From the NCBI GenBank assembly GCA_023393475.1, contig JAEWLC010000035.1, positions 1-46,131 on the forward strand: a stretch of DNA of 46,131 nucleotides, given 5' to 3'. Made by a program: the position numbers and the translations under genes. Below, piece by piece: positions 1 through 7,816 of this stretch (within the stretch, counting starts at the first letter, position 1; each line of letters opens with the position of its first letter). The notes under the pieces were generated by a model. It saw only the letters and a list, made by a program, of their open reading frames with translations. It did no database searches and was not told the DNA's origin. This DNA is from Pseudomonadota bacterium (GTDB lineage Bacteria; Pseudomonadota; Alphaproteobacteria; Rhizobiales; Devosiaceae).

Positions 1-42
1 GGGGGAGGGGGACCGCCGCAGGCGGTGGAGGGGGCGACCACA
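1..42. repeat. Partial REP-like palindromic repeat (type B)
   Basis: G-rich tract with an inverted repeat (ccgcc gcag ggcgg-like) followed by GGTGGAGGGGGCG. The same frame, GGGGGAGGGGGACCAGCGAAG..GGTGGAGGGGG, recurs at 15676-15728 and 23049-23097, so this is the truncated end of a dispersed intergenic element cut by the window edge. Confidence 0.5.
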
Positions 43-132
43 CGCTCCGGCGCGTGCCCACATCCCCTAACCCAAAATGCCCATTCCCCCGGCCAACCCC
101 TCCGCCTAACCTCCGCCCCACGGAGGAACCAC

Positions 133-1047
133 ATGAACACCACCATCACCGCCCCGCTCGACCGCCAGCCCTCGACCGAGGCGCCCGACGCCGAGGGCGT
201 CTATCGCATCTGGCCCGGCGCCGCGCCCGGCTCCGAGGACTGGACCCATTCTGAGCGCACCATGCCCGTGCCGTGGCCGGCGAGCACGCCGCGGCGGCTG
301 ACCCGCAACGTCGTCACCCCCACCGTCACCGTATTCCGTCCCGCCCCCGGCACCGCCACCGGCGCCGCGATGGTCATCGCTCCGGGCGGCGCCTTCCACT
401 TCCTCCTCGTCGACCACGAGGGCTACGACATGGCCCGCTGGCTGGCGCAGCAGGGCGTCACCTGCTTCGTCCTCAAATACCGCCTCGGCCGCTCGACCGA
501 CGATGACGGCAAGCTCCTCGAGTTCCGCACCGACCTGGGCACGCGCCTCGCCGCCATGAAGGCCGACCCCGACCATCCCATGCACGAGACCATGCTGGCC
601 GCCCGGCTCTGGGGCGAGGAGGACGGCCGCCAGGCCATCCGCTTCGTCCGCGCCAATGCCGCGAGCTGGGGCATCGATCCCGACCGCATCGGCATCACCG
701 GCTTCTCGGCCGGCGGCGGCGTCACCATGGGCCCGGTGCTCGAGCATGACGAGCAGTCAAAGCCCAACTTCGCCGCCCCCATCTATGCCGCCTGGCGCGA
801 AGGCGCCTCCGTCCCGGCCGACGCCTGCCCGCTCTTCATCGTCATCTCCCACGACGACGGCTCGGTCCCAGCCCTCTCCTCGCTGCGCCTGTACGAAGCC
901 TGGAACAAGGCCGGCAAATCCGCCGAACTCCACGTCTTCGGCAATGGCGGCCACGGCTACGGCATGGCCAAGGAAGGCTGGCTCTCCGACCCCTGGCCGG
1001 ACCTGCTGGCCAACTGGCTGAGACTGCAGGGCGTCATCGCCCGCTAA
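133..1047 (+). CDS. Alpha/beta hydrolase, acetyl-esterase/lipase-like
   Basis: A 304-residue cytoplasmic protein of the alpha/beta-hydrolase fold, BD-FAE/esterase-lipase type, expected to hydrolyse an ester such as an acetylated sugar or xenobiotic. Visible features are an oxyanion-hole segment APGGAF (83-88), the nucleophile elbow GFSAGG (190-195, Ser192), a candidate acid in SHDDG (Asp241/242) and the catalytic His in GGHGYG (His274). There is no signal peptide. The ATG at 133 was chosen over an upstream in-frame start because GGAGGA lies at 122-127 and the upstream part reads through repeat sequence. It converges on the Omp gene across a shared terminator. The substrate cannot be told from sequence. 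Confidence 0.85.
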   Translation: MNTTITAPLDRQPSTEAPDAEGVYRIWPGAAPGSEDWTHSERTMPVPWPASTPRRLTRNVVTPTVTVFRPAPGTATGAAMVIAPGGAFHFLLVDHEGYDMARWLAQQGVTCFVLKYRLGRSTDDDGKLLEFRTDLGTRLAAMKADPDHPMHETMLAARLWGEEDGRQAIRFVRANAASWGIDPDRIGITGFSAGGGVTMGPVLEHDEQSKPNFAAPIYAAWREGASVPADACPLFIVISHDDGSVPALSSLRLYEAWNKAGKSAELHVFGNGGHGYGMAKEGWLSDPWPDLLANWLRLQGVIAR

Positions 1048-1057
1048 CGCAAAACGA

Positions 1058-1084
1058 AAGGGGCGGCCCCTGGGACCGCCCCTT
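1058..1084. terminator. Bidirectional terminator between convergent genes
   Basis: A 9-bp perfect stem AAGGGGCGG/CCGCCCCTT with a 9-nt loop lies in the 58-bp gap between the convergent hydrolase and Omp genes. A-rich sequence precedes it and T-rich follows, so it could end transcripts from both sides. Confidence 0.65.
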
Positions 1085-1105
1085 CTTGGCTGCCGAGGCA
1101 GCGGA

Positions 1106-1828
1106 TCAGAAGTGGAAGTTCAGGCCGACCTTGAAGGTCTGCAGCGTGACGTGGTCGGTGACATAGGTGTTGCCACCGTCGAACTCATAGTCCTCGCTAC
1201 CGAAGTCGTGCCACAGGTATTCGGCCTTGACCGAGAGGTCGGTCGAAACCTTGAACTCGGCGCCGAGACCGGCGACCCAGCCATAGCGAACGCCGCTGTC
1301 CTCGAAGTAGTCGTCGTTCCAGTCGTCGATGGTCCAGCTGGTGACGCCGGCAGCCGCGATACCGGCGGTGCCGTAGAGGAACAGCTGGTCGACCACGAAG
1401 CCGGCGCGGCCGCGCAGCGTGCCGAGCCAGTTGATGTCGGTGCCCAGGATGTCGTTGTCCTGCGAGCCGCTGTTGCCGGTGATGTCGGCCCAGGCGAGAT
1501 CGCCTTCCACGCCGAACGCGAAGTTGCCCGACTGGTAGGTGTAGCCGGCCTGTGCGCCAACCAGCCAACCGGAAATGTCATACTCGTCGATGTCGTCGAT
1601 GTCGCCGTCGAACCAGTCGTACGAGTCTTCGATCTCGACCACGCCCCAGCCGAGACCGGCATGGACGCCCATGTAGAAACCGGTCCAGTCATCGGCGACC
1701 ACTGCCACGACTTCGTCGGGCGTGGGAACGTAAAGATCCGCCGCGCTCGCGGTGGAAGTACCAAATATTGCGGAGGCAGCAAAAATTGCGAGAACGGCGA
1801 CGCCGCTCTTCAGATATTCTCTCGACAT
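1106..1828 (-). CDS. Outer-membrane beta-barrel protein, Omp25/Omp31 family
   Basis: A 240-residue precursor. Residues 1 to about 29 form a signal peptide with a hydrophobic core and a TASA-ADLY cleavage site. The mature part is rich in alternating Gly/aromatic strands (for example WTGFYMGVHAGLGWG and VGAQAGYTYQSG) and ends in NFHF with a C-terminal Phe, the usual BAM recognition signature. This matches the porin-like surface proteins of Rhizobiales (Omp25/31, RopB). Many Asp residues lie in predicted loops (YDWFDGDIDDIDEYD). The start at 1828 fits a signal peptide; an in-frame codon 20 residues upstream would spoil it. It probably has a structural or permeability role in the outer membrane. 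Confidence 0.9.
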   Translation of the reverse strand: MSREYLKSGVAVLAIFAASAIFGTSTASAADLYVPTPDEVVAVVADDWTGFYMGVHAGLGWGVVEIEDSYDWFDGDIDDIDEYDISGWLVGAQAGYTYQSGNFAFGVEGDLAWADITGNSGSQDNDILGTDINWLGTLRGRAGFVVDQLFLYGTAGIAAAGVTSWTIDDWNDDYFEDSGVRYGWVAGLGAEFKVSTDLSVKAEYLWHDFGSEDYEFDGGNTYVTDHVTLQTFKVGLNFHF

Positions 1829-1954
1829 AAACAAACCCCTTTTTGACGCGGCGCGAAAGTGCCAGAAGTCAGTCGCGAATGATGTCACCCATCGGCAACA
1901 GTTCGACGGCTAAAATACTGTATCCATTGTCGTTATAGTGTATTTCGAGATCGC

Positions 1955-3397
1955 ATGCGGACCACCAATCTCGCCCTCGCCGTCCTCGATCGGGCTTCCC
2001 GGCAACCCGATAAGCTCGCTTTCGTCATGGCCGGGCGCCCTATCCCGTATAGCCGCGTCGCAGCGCTGGTCGTGAACTTCGCGAGGCGCATGCAGGGCCT
2101 GCGCATTTCTCGGCAGTCGATCGTCGGGCTCGCCATCAGGGATATGCCGACCGCCACCATCGCCACCCTCGCCGTCGCCCTCCTCGGCGGCCGCTGGGTG
2201 CCGGTGTCGAGCACTTCCGCCTCGGTCTATCCCGGCACCACGCATGTGCTGGCGGCGGGTCCGGCGGCGAAGTTGCCCGGCCGGGTGGCGATCGACCAGT
2301 CCTGGTACAACGCCCCGCCCCTGCCGCCCGGCATACCGCCCTTTCCCGGCCATGCCGACCCCGACGACGCCTGGATGATCGCGCATTCGTCCGGCACCAC
2401 CGGCAAGCCCAAGTTCATGGCGATCAGCTACGGCAACGTCTGGCGCCGCATCGGCAATCCGGAACTGCAGGACGGGGCCGCGCCCACCACCTGGAACCTC
2501 TTCCCGCCCACCAGCGCCCATGGCGCGCGGGTCAACACCGGCAACCTCGTCCTCGGTGGCACCAATGTCGCGGCGGCGCCCTGGCCCGAATTGCTGCGCC
2601 TCGGCGTCAACCGCGTCATCGGCTCTCCGGCCCAGGTTTCGGCCGCCATCTTCGACCGCGTCGAGCCGCCCTCCCGACGCATCCGCTCGCTGAAGGTCGC
2701 CGGCGCCCAGGTCACACAGAAGTTCGTCGCGACCGCGCTCACCTATTTCGAGGAACTGCACCTCGCCTACGGCGCGACCGAGGTTGGCGCCGTGACCCTC
2801 TGGCGCCTCACCGCCACCGACCAGTTCGACGGCGGGGCCGGCCGGCCGGGTGATGGCGCCGAGATCGAGATCGTCGATGAGGCCAGCCTGCCTGTCACCT
2901 CCGGCAGCGAGGGCATCGTGCGCCTGCGCACCCCCTCCATCGTCCCGGGCTATGTCAACGAGCCGGCACTGACCGCCGATGCCTTCCGTGGCGGCTGGTT
3001 CCATCCCGGCGACCGCGGCTTTCTCGATTCCACCGGCTCGCTCCACATCACCGGCCGCCTCAACGACGTGCTCAATGCCGGCGGCATGAAGCTAAACGCA
3101 AGCGACCTCGACGAGATCATCCAGCTCCACCCGTCGGTCGCCGACGGCTACTGCTTCATGCTGCCCGACGCGCAGGGCGTCGACGTGTTGAGCGCCATGG
3201 TCTCGCTGCGGCCCGGCGCGACACCCGAAAGCCTCGGCACCCTGCGCGCCATGGCCACCGCGAGTCTGGGTCGCTCCCGCGCCCCGCACCGTGCCTATGT
3301 CGCCGAAAGCATGCCGCGCAACGAGAGCGGCAAGCCGATGCGCGCCGCCGCCGCCCAGCTCGCATCGCGCCTTGAGCCCATCGAACTGCCGGCGTAG
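1955..3397 (+). CDS. AMP-dependent synthetase/ligase (adenylate-forming enzyme)
   Basis: A 480-residue stand-alone ANL-superfamily enzyme that should adenylate a carboxylic acid and pass it to CoA or another thiol. Motifs in order: P-loop AHSSGTTGKPK (143-153), A5 YGATEVG (272-278), A7 GDRG (Asp353), hinge/A8 GRLNDVLNAGGMKL (367-380) and the A10 lysine in NESGKPMR (Lys460). The N-terminal domain is shorter than in typical acyl-CoA synthetases of 520-560 residues. No carrier protein or NRPS module is nearby, so the acyl substrate is unknown. Its stop codon abuts that of the convergent GlxA-type regulator with no base between them. Confidence 0.85.
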   Translation: MRTTNLALAVLDRASRQPDKLAFVMAGRPIPYSRVAALVVNFARRMQGLRISRQSIVGLAIRDMPTATIATLAVALLGGRWVPVSSTSASVYPGTTHVLAAGPAAKLPGRVAIDQSWYNAPPLPPGIPPFPGHADPDDAWMIAHSSGTTGKPKFMAISYGNVWRRIGNPELQDGAAPTTWNLFPPTSAHGARVNTGNLVLGGTNVAAAPWPELLRLGVNRVIGSPAQVSAAIFDRVEPPSRRIRSLKVAGAQVTQKFVATALTYFEELHLAYGATEVGAVTLWRLTATDQFDGGAGRPGDGAEIEIVDEASLPVTSGSEGIVRLRTPSIVPGYVNEPALTADAFRGGWFHPGDRGFLDSTGSLHITGRLNDVLNAGGMKLNASDLDEIIQLHPSVADGYCFMLPDAQGVDVLSAMVSLRPGATPESLGTLRAMATASLGRSRAPHRAYVAESMPRNESGKPMRAAAAQLASRLEPIELPA

Positions 3398-4378
3398 CTA
3401 GGCCAGTGCCGCCCCGAACCGGTCGCGATAGGCGCTGGCCGAAAGCCCCGTCACCCTCTGGAATACCCGCCGGAAGGCCGACGGGTCCTTGTAGCCGACA
3501 TTCCAGGCGATCCGCTCGACCGTATCCCGGCTGAACTCCAGCCGTTCCCGCGCCAGCGCGATGCGCAGCGCCTGCACATACTCGGTCGGCTTCAGCCCCG
3601 TCGCCTTGTGGAAGCGGCGCAGGAACGTGCGCGATTCGAGCCCCGCCCGTTCGGCAAGGTCCGTCACGTTGATCTCCTCGCTCCGGTGCGCCTGCAGCCA
3701 GTGCTGCACTTTCAGCACCGCGTCGTCGCCATGTGCGAGGCGCGGCGCGAAGCTGGCATAGTTGCGCTGCTCGCGTCCGGCCGGATCGACCAGCAGGAAC
3801 TTTGCCGTATCGGCCAGCACCGTCGGCCCGAGCACGCGGCCGACGAGCCGCAGCCCGAGGTCCGTCCAGGCCAGCATGCCGCCTGCCGTGATGATGTCGC
3901 CGTCCTCGACGATCATATCCCCCGCCGTCACCGTCACATCCGGGAAGACCTGCCGGAACGCCTCGTCGTAGAGCCAGTGCGTCGTCGCCCGCCGCCCCGA
4001 CAGCAGCCCGCTATGCCCGAGCATGAAGGCGCCGCCGCACACCGAGGCCAGCGTCGCCCCGGCCGCATGGCGCTCGCGCAGCCAGCCGACAAAATCCGCC
4101 GCTTCCGCCGCTGTCAGCGGATCGGCGAGCCGCCCCGGCACGATCACATAGTCCGGCTGCCCGCCCAGCCCGGCGTCGGTGTCGAAGGCGCGCTCGAACC
4201 CGTTCGGCCCCGGCCGCCAGTGGCTGGTGCGGATGCGATCGGCCCCGCCGTGCTGGCCGGCATAGTCGTTCGCCACCTGGAACGCATCGGTCAGCCCGTA
4301 GACCGAAGCCATGGCGCAGCCCGGATACAGCAACAGGCCGATCTCGGTATGTCTCAGTCCGTCCGTCGTCTTTGTCAC
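3398..4378 (-). CDS. GlxA family AraC-type transcriptional regulator
   Basis: A 326-residue two-domain regulator. Residues about 10-185 form a DJ-1/PfpI-like (class I glutamine amidotransferase-like) sensor domain with the elbow ASVCGGAF. The C-terminal ~100 residues are an AraC/XylS double helix-turn-helix (RTFLRRFHKATGLKPTEY and VGYKDPSAFRRVF segments). A much longer open frame continues upstream into the divergent hydrolase, so the true start must lie near 4378. I chose the GTG before TKTTDGLRHTE because it gives the usual family length; the ribosome binding site is weak. It is divergent from the hydrolase at 4487, which it probably regulates. Confidence 0.85.
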   Translation of the reverse strand: MTKTTDGLRHTEIGLLLYPGCAMASVYGLTDAFQVANDYAGQHGGADRIRTSHWRPGPNGFERAFDTDAGLGGQPDYVIVPGRLADPLTAAEAADFVGWLRERHAAGATLASVCGGAFMLGHSGLLSGRRATTHWLYDEAFRQVFPDVTVTAGDMIVEDGDIITAGGMLAWTDLGLRLVGRVLGPTVLADTAKFLLVDPAGREQRNYASFAPRLAHGDDAVLKVQHWLQAHRSEEINVTDLAERAGLESRTFLRRFHKATGLKPTEYVQALRIALARERLEFSRDTVERIAWNVGYKDPSAFRRVFQRVTGLSASAYRDRFGAALA

Positions 4379-4486
4379 TTCTGGCCCCGACAATGTCAGT
4401 TGCGGCAATCGTCGCCCGTCTGCCCCGAGCTTAGGGTCATCACATCGCGGCGGACAAGGGTTCGCCCAAGCAAAGGAGAGACCAAA

Positions 4487-5284
4487 ATGACCAACACAAT
4501 CGTCCTGATCCATGGTGCCTGGCTCAACAGCCTGTCGTTCGAAAACGTCAAGGCCCGCTACGAAGCACAGGGCTACACCGTTGTTGTTCCCGACTGGCCG
4601 TTCGACAGCCGCAGCCCCGCCGAACTCCGCGACAATCCTGCTCCGGAACTGGCGAAGGTCGGCCAGCGCGAAATCGTCGATCACTTCGACCGCATCATCC
4701 GGGCCCTGCCGGAACAGCCGATCCTCATCGGCCACTCCTTCGGCGGCGTCATCGTGCAGCAGCTCCTGGCCCGCGGCCTCGGCGTCTCCGGCGTCGCCGT
4801 CGATCCGGCCCCGACCCCCGGCGTGCCGCTCGGCCCGCAGGCCATCGTCTCGGCCCTGCCGGTGTTCGGCGACCTCTTCTCGTTCGCCAAGACCAAGCAC
4901 ATGACGCCGAAGTTCTTCGCCACCCGCTTCGCCCAGACCGAGCCGAACCCCGAGGCTGCCTACAACCGCTACATCGTGCCGACCCCCGGCAAGGTCTACT
5001 GGGATGGCGTCATCAACCCGATGAAGATCGATTGGGCCGGCCAGGATCGCGCCCCGCTCCTCCTCATCGGCGGCGGCAAGGATCTGATCGCCGACGCCTC
5101 GATGACCGAAGCCATCTATCGCCAGCAGAAGAAGGCAAGGACCACCACCGAGCTCAAGATCTTCGATGATCGCTCGCACTGGACCCTGATGGACAAGGGC
5201 TGGGAAGCCGTCGCCGACCTCGCCCTCAACTGGGCCGTCGAACACGCCAGCGAGAAGCACCCCACCCTGAAGGCAGCCGCCTGA
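4487..5284 (+). CDS. Alpha/beta hydrolase (salicylate-esterase/RsbQ-like fold)
   Basis: A 265-residue single-domain alpha/beta hydrolase. It has the oxyanion motif IHGAW (8-12), nucleophile elbow GHSFGG (82-87, Ser84), acid Asp199 in GGKDLIAD and His231 in DRSHW. The AAAGGAGAG ribosome binding site at 4472-4480 fixes the ATG at 4487. There is no signal peptide. It is transcribed away from the GlxA-type regulator across a 108-bp gap, the classical layout of a regulator and its target. The substrate is unknown. Confidence 0.85.
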   Translation: MTNTIVLIHGAWLNSLSFENVKARYEAQGYTVVVPDWPFDSRSPAELRDNPAPELAKVGQREIVDHFDRIIRALPEQPILIGHSFGGVIVQQLLARGLGVSGVAVDPAPTPGVPLGPQAIVSALPVFGDLFSFAKTKHMTPKFFATRFAQTEPNPEAAYNRYIVPTPGKVYWDGVINPMKIDWAGQDRAPLLLIGGGKDLIADASMTEAIYRQQKKARTTTELKIFDDRSHWTLMDKGWEAVADLALNWAVEHASEKHPTLKAAA

Positions 5285-5304
5285 ACATGGAGCACGCCTT
5301 GCCA

Positions 5305-5338
5305 GATCCTCTCCCGCCGCGCGGGGGAGGATCTTCGC
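5305..5338 (+). terminator. Hairpin terminator after hydrolase gene
   Basis: A 13-bp inverted repeat (GATCCTCTCCCGC against GCGGGGGAGGATC, one G-T pair) with a 3-nt loop is followed by TTCGCTTTT. It sits 20 bp after the hydrolase stop and before the next gene. It also resembles the CTCCCCCGC palindromes found elsewhere in the window, so it may be a repeat serving as a terminator. Confidence 0.5.
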
Positions 5339-5415
5339 TTTTGCGCCATTGCCGGACCCCTGTTGCCGAAGGCTCGAAATTACCCCAGCCTTCCCCCGGT
5401 GATGAGGAGGACGCC

Positions 5416-5919
5416 ATGAAAGCTCAAACGGTCATCGGTCCGGTCGCCGTCGTCGACAAGCTCGATCGTTCCTATGCCGGCATAAGGCTGGAGACCCCAT
5501 TTCCCGGCATGTTCGCCGTCGCCACCGGTGCGCTGAAGGAACTGCGGGCCTGGAGCAAGGCCAGCGGCAGCACCGGGGATGGCCCCTACTTTCTCCGCTA
5601 CTACCACTGCGACATGGACGCGATAATGGAGATCGAGGCCGGCTTCCTGACCGACGCGCCACCGACCGATCACCCCCGGATACAGCCGGGACTGCTCCCC
5701 GGAGGGCGCTACGCCTCGCTCGTTTACCGCGGCAACGGCCTGCGCGGAAACCAGGCCCTGATGCAGTGGGGCCGCGATACCGGCACGGCCTTCGCGGCAA
5801 TCGACCCCACGCTGCGCGAGTCCTACGCCAGCCGCTACGAGGCCTACCTGACCGACTATCGCATCGAGCCGCGCAAGCTGCTCTGGGATGTGGAACTTTC
5901 GATCAAGCTCGCCGACTAG
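5416..5919 (+). CDS. GyrI-like small-molecule-binding domain protein
   Basis: A 167-residue stand-alone protein resembling the GyrI-like/AraC effector-binding fold (SOUL/SHV-type duplicated beta-alpha-beta-beta). It keeps the family-typical segments FAVATGALKELRAWSKASG, YHCDMDAIMEIEAGF and GGRYASLVYRGN. No DNA-binding domain is fused, so it may bind or sequester a small ligand. The GAGGAGG at 5405-5410 clearly selects the ATG at 5416; the upstream part of the open frame is intergenic. It follows the GlxA-regulated hydrolase by 131 bp with a hairpin between. Confidence 0.7.
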   Translation: MKAQTVIGPVAVVDKLDRSYAGIRLETPFPGMFAVATGALKELRAWSKASGSTGDGPYFLRYYHCDMDAIMEIEAGFLTDAPPTDHPRIQPGLLPGGRYASLVYRGNGLRGNQALMQWGRDTGTAFAAIDPTLRESYASRYEAYLTDYRIEPRKLLWDVELSIKLAD

Positions 5920-5944
5920 AGGCCCGCCCCGCGGGCTTCGTCCA

Positions 5945-6697
5945 TTACATCGTGATCCCGCCATCGACGATGAAGTTGCCGCCCGTCGCGTAGGCGCTCT
6001 CGTCGCTCGCGAGGTAGACGCAGATATGCGCCATCTCGTCCGGCTGGGCCATGCGCCCCATCGGCTGGCGCGCCACGAACGTCTTCCAGATCTCGTCGTG
6101 GTCGCCGAGCGCATGGGCGCGTTCGTGCAGCGACGGGCTGTCGACGCTGCCGGGGCAGAGCGAGTTCGCCCGGATGCCGTTCTTCATGTAGTCGAAGGCC
6201 ACCGACTTGGTGAACCCGATCACCGCGGCCTTGCTCGCCATGTAGCTCACCCGGTTGGTCACTGCCTTCAGCGAGCTCGCGACCGACGCGACATTGATGA
6301 TCGAGGCGCCGCCCTGCGCGATGAAGGCGGGCAGGAACGCCTGGGTCAGGACGAACATCGGCGTCACGTTGATGTCGAAGCTCAGCTGCCAGTCCTCGAG
6401 CGTCGTGGTGCCGAGCATGCCCTGGTGCACCCAGCCGGCGCCGTTATAGAGCACGTTGACGCCGTGATGCCGGGCCGCCGCCTCGCGCAGCGCCAGGTGG
6501 TCGGTGACATCGAGCGCATAAGCCTCGTGGCCGGGGGAGATGGCGTTGAGTTCCGCCCCCTTGCGCGCGATCCCCTCTGCGTCGCGGTCGGTGGCGATCA
6601 CCCGCGCACCCTCGCGCGCAAAGGCCGTGGCCGCCGCGCCGCCGATCCCGGCCGCCGCCGCCGTCATGAACACCACCTTGCCCTCGAGCCGTCCCAT
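5945..6697 (-). CDS. SDR family oxidoreductase (BDH2/ketodeoxyfuconate dehydrogenase-like)
   Basis: A 250-residue classical short-chain dehydrogenase. The cofactor motif is TAAAAGIG (12-19), with Ala in place of the usual second-position Gly, followed by Asp37 after beta-2, which favours NAD. NGAG is at 85-88; the catalytic set is Ser138, Tyr152 and Lys156 (YMASK). The N terminus (MGRLEGKVVFMTAAAAGIG) and tail (VYLASDESAY..G) resemble, from memory, DHRS6/BDH2 and bacterial 2-keto-3-deoxy-L-fuconate dehydrogenases. These oxidise hydroxyl groups on small hydroxy or ketodeoxy acids. It is divergent from the kinase-enolase operon across 104 bp and is probably co-regulated with it. The exact substrate is not established. 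Confidence 0.85.
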   Translation of the reverse strand: MGRLEGKVVFMTAAAAGIGGAAATAFAREGARVIATDRDAEGIARKGAELNAISPGHEAYALDVTDHLALREAAARHHGVNVLYNGAGWVHQGMLGTTTLEDWQLSFDINVTPMFVLTQAFLPAFIAQGGASIINVASVASSLKAVTNRVSYMASKAAVIGFTKSVAFDYMKNGIRANSLCPGSVDSPSLHERAHALGDHDEIWKTFVARQPMGRMAQPDEMAHICVYLASDESAYATGGNFIVDGGITM

Positions 6698-6801
6698 TTC
6701 CTCAACTCCTCCAACGCCTTGCGCGCGGGCCGTTCCGGCCCGTCATTGTTCCCATGCGTTCCATTCGCTACCATGCCCGTCAAGGGAGAGATCAGTCGCA
6801 T

Positions 6802-7809
6802 ATGACCGGGAATCCGAGCTGGGAGGCCATGCTGCCCCCGATATTTTCCGCCGCCGGCATCGACGCCGGGGGCCTCGCGGTCGCGCCGCTGACCGGCGGC
6901 GTCTCCTCCGACATCGTCCGCGTCACCCTTCCTGACGGCAGGCAGTATTGCGCCAAGCGCGCCTTGCCGAAGCTGAAGGTCGCGACCGACTGGCAGGCCC
7001 CGCTCGAGCGCAACCACTACGAAGTCGCCTGGCTCCGCCGCGCCGGCGCCATCGTCCCCGGCGCCGCGCCGAAGGTGATCGGCGAGGATCGCGAACATGG
7101 CATCGCGCTCCTCGAGTACCTGCCGCCCGAACACTATACGCTCTGGAAGGCCGACCTCCTCGCTGGCCACGCCGACCCGGCCGTGCCCGTTGCCGTGGCC
7201 GACGCCCTCGGCCGCATCCACGCCGCGACGCTGGACGATCCCGGCGCCGCCGCCGAGTTCCCGACCGACGACCTGATCGACGCGCTCCGCCTCGATCCCT
7301 ACCTGCGCTACACCGCCGCCCGCCACCCCGGGCTTGCCGAGCGCATCCTCGCCGTCCTCGCCACCACCGCCTCAACCAAGCTCGCCCTCGTCCACGGCGA
7401 TGCCAGCCCCAAGAACATCCTCGTCTCCCGCCGCGACGGCCACCCGGTGCTGCTCGATGCCGAATGCGCCTGGTACGGCGATCCGGCCTTCGACGCCGCC
7501 TTCTGCCTCAACCACCTCGTGCTGAAATCCATCCACCTGCCGGCCCTGCGTGATAGCCTCATCGACGCGGCCCAGGCCTTCGCCGCGACCTGGCTCGGGC
7601 ACTTCCCGGCGGACCTGCGCCCCGGCCTCGCGGCCCGCACCGCCGCGCTGCTCCCCTGCCTCATGCTGGCCCGGGTCGATGGCAAGTCGCCGGTCGAATA
7701 TCTCAACGAAATCAATCGGCAGGCCGTCCGCGACCTTGCCATTCCGTTCATCCGCACGCCGCCGGCAGATCTCGTTCATCTGCTGTCCATGCTTCGTTCA
7801 TCCGGGTAG
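6802..7809 (+). CDS. APH-fold phosphotransferase (small-molecule kinase)
   Basis: A 335-residue kinase of the aminoglycoside phosphotransferase/choline-kinase/MTR-kinase fold. An N-lobe lysine lies in CAKRAL (Lys52), the Brenner-type motif HGDASPKN is at 198-205 (Asp200, Asn205), and the Mg-binding Asp219 is in LLDAE. The GGGAGAG at 6784-6790 favours the ATG at 6802 over one at 6754. The enolase homologue starts 7 bp after its stop, so the two are translationally coupled and may act in sequence: the kinase could phosphorylate a hydroxy acid such as glycerate, and the enolase homologue could dehydrate the product. That order is inference. Resistance to an aminoglycoside is unlikely in this context. 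Confidence 0.8.
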   Translation: MTGNPSWEAMLPPIFSAAGIDAGGLAVAPLTGGVSSDIVRVTLPDGRQYCAKRALPKLKVATDWQAPLERNHYEVAWLRRAGAIVPGAAPKVIGEDREHGIALLEYLPPEHYTLWKADLLAGHADPAVPVAVADALGRIHAATLDDPGAAAEFPTDDLIDALRLDPYLRYTAARHPGLAERILAVLATTASTKLALVHGDASPKNILVSRRDGHPVLLDAECAWYGDPAFDAAFCLNHLVLKSIHLPALRDSLIDAAQAFAATWLGHFPADLRPGLAARTAALLPCLMLARVDGKSPVEYLNEINRQAVRDLAIPFIRTPPADLVHLLSMLRSSG

Positions 7810-7816
7810 TTTCGAT

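Noticed and set aside
6802..7809. Aminoglycoside resistance gene
   Set aside because: The APH fold also covers many metabolic kinases, and the 7-bp coupling to an enolase homologue inside a sugar-acid locus argues for metabolism.
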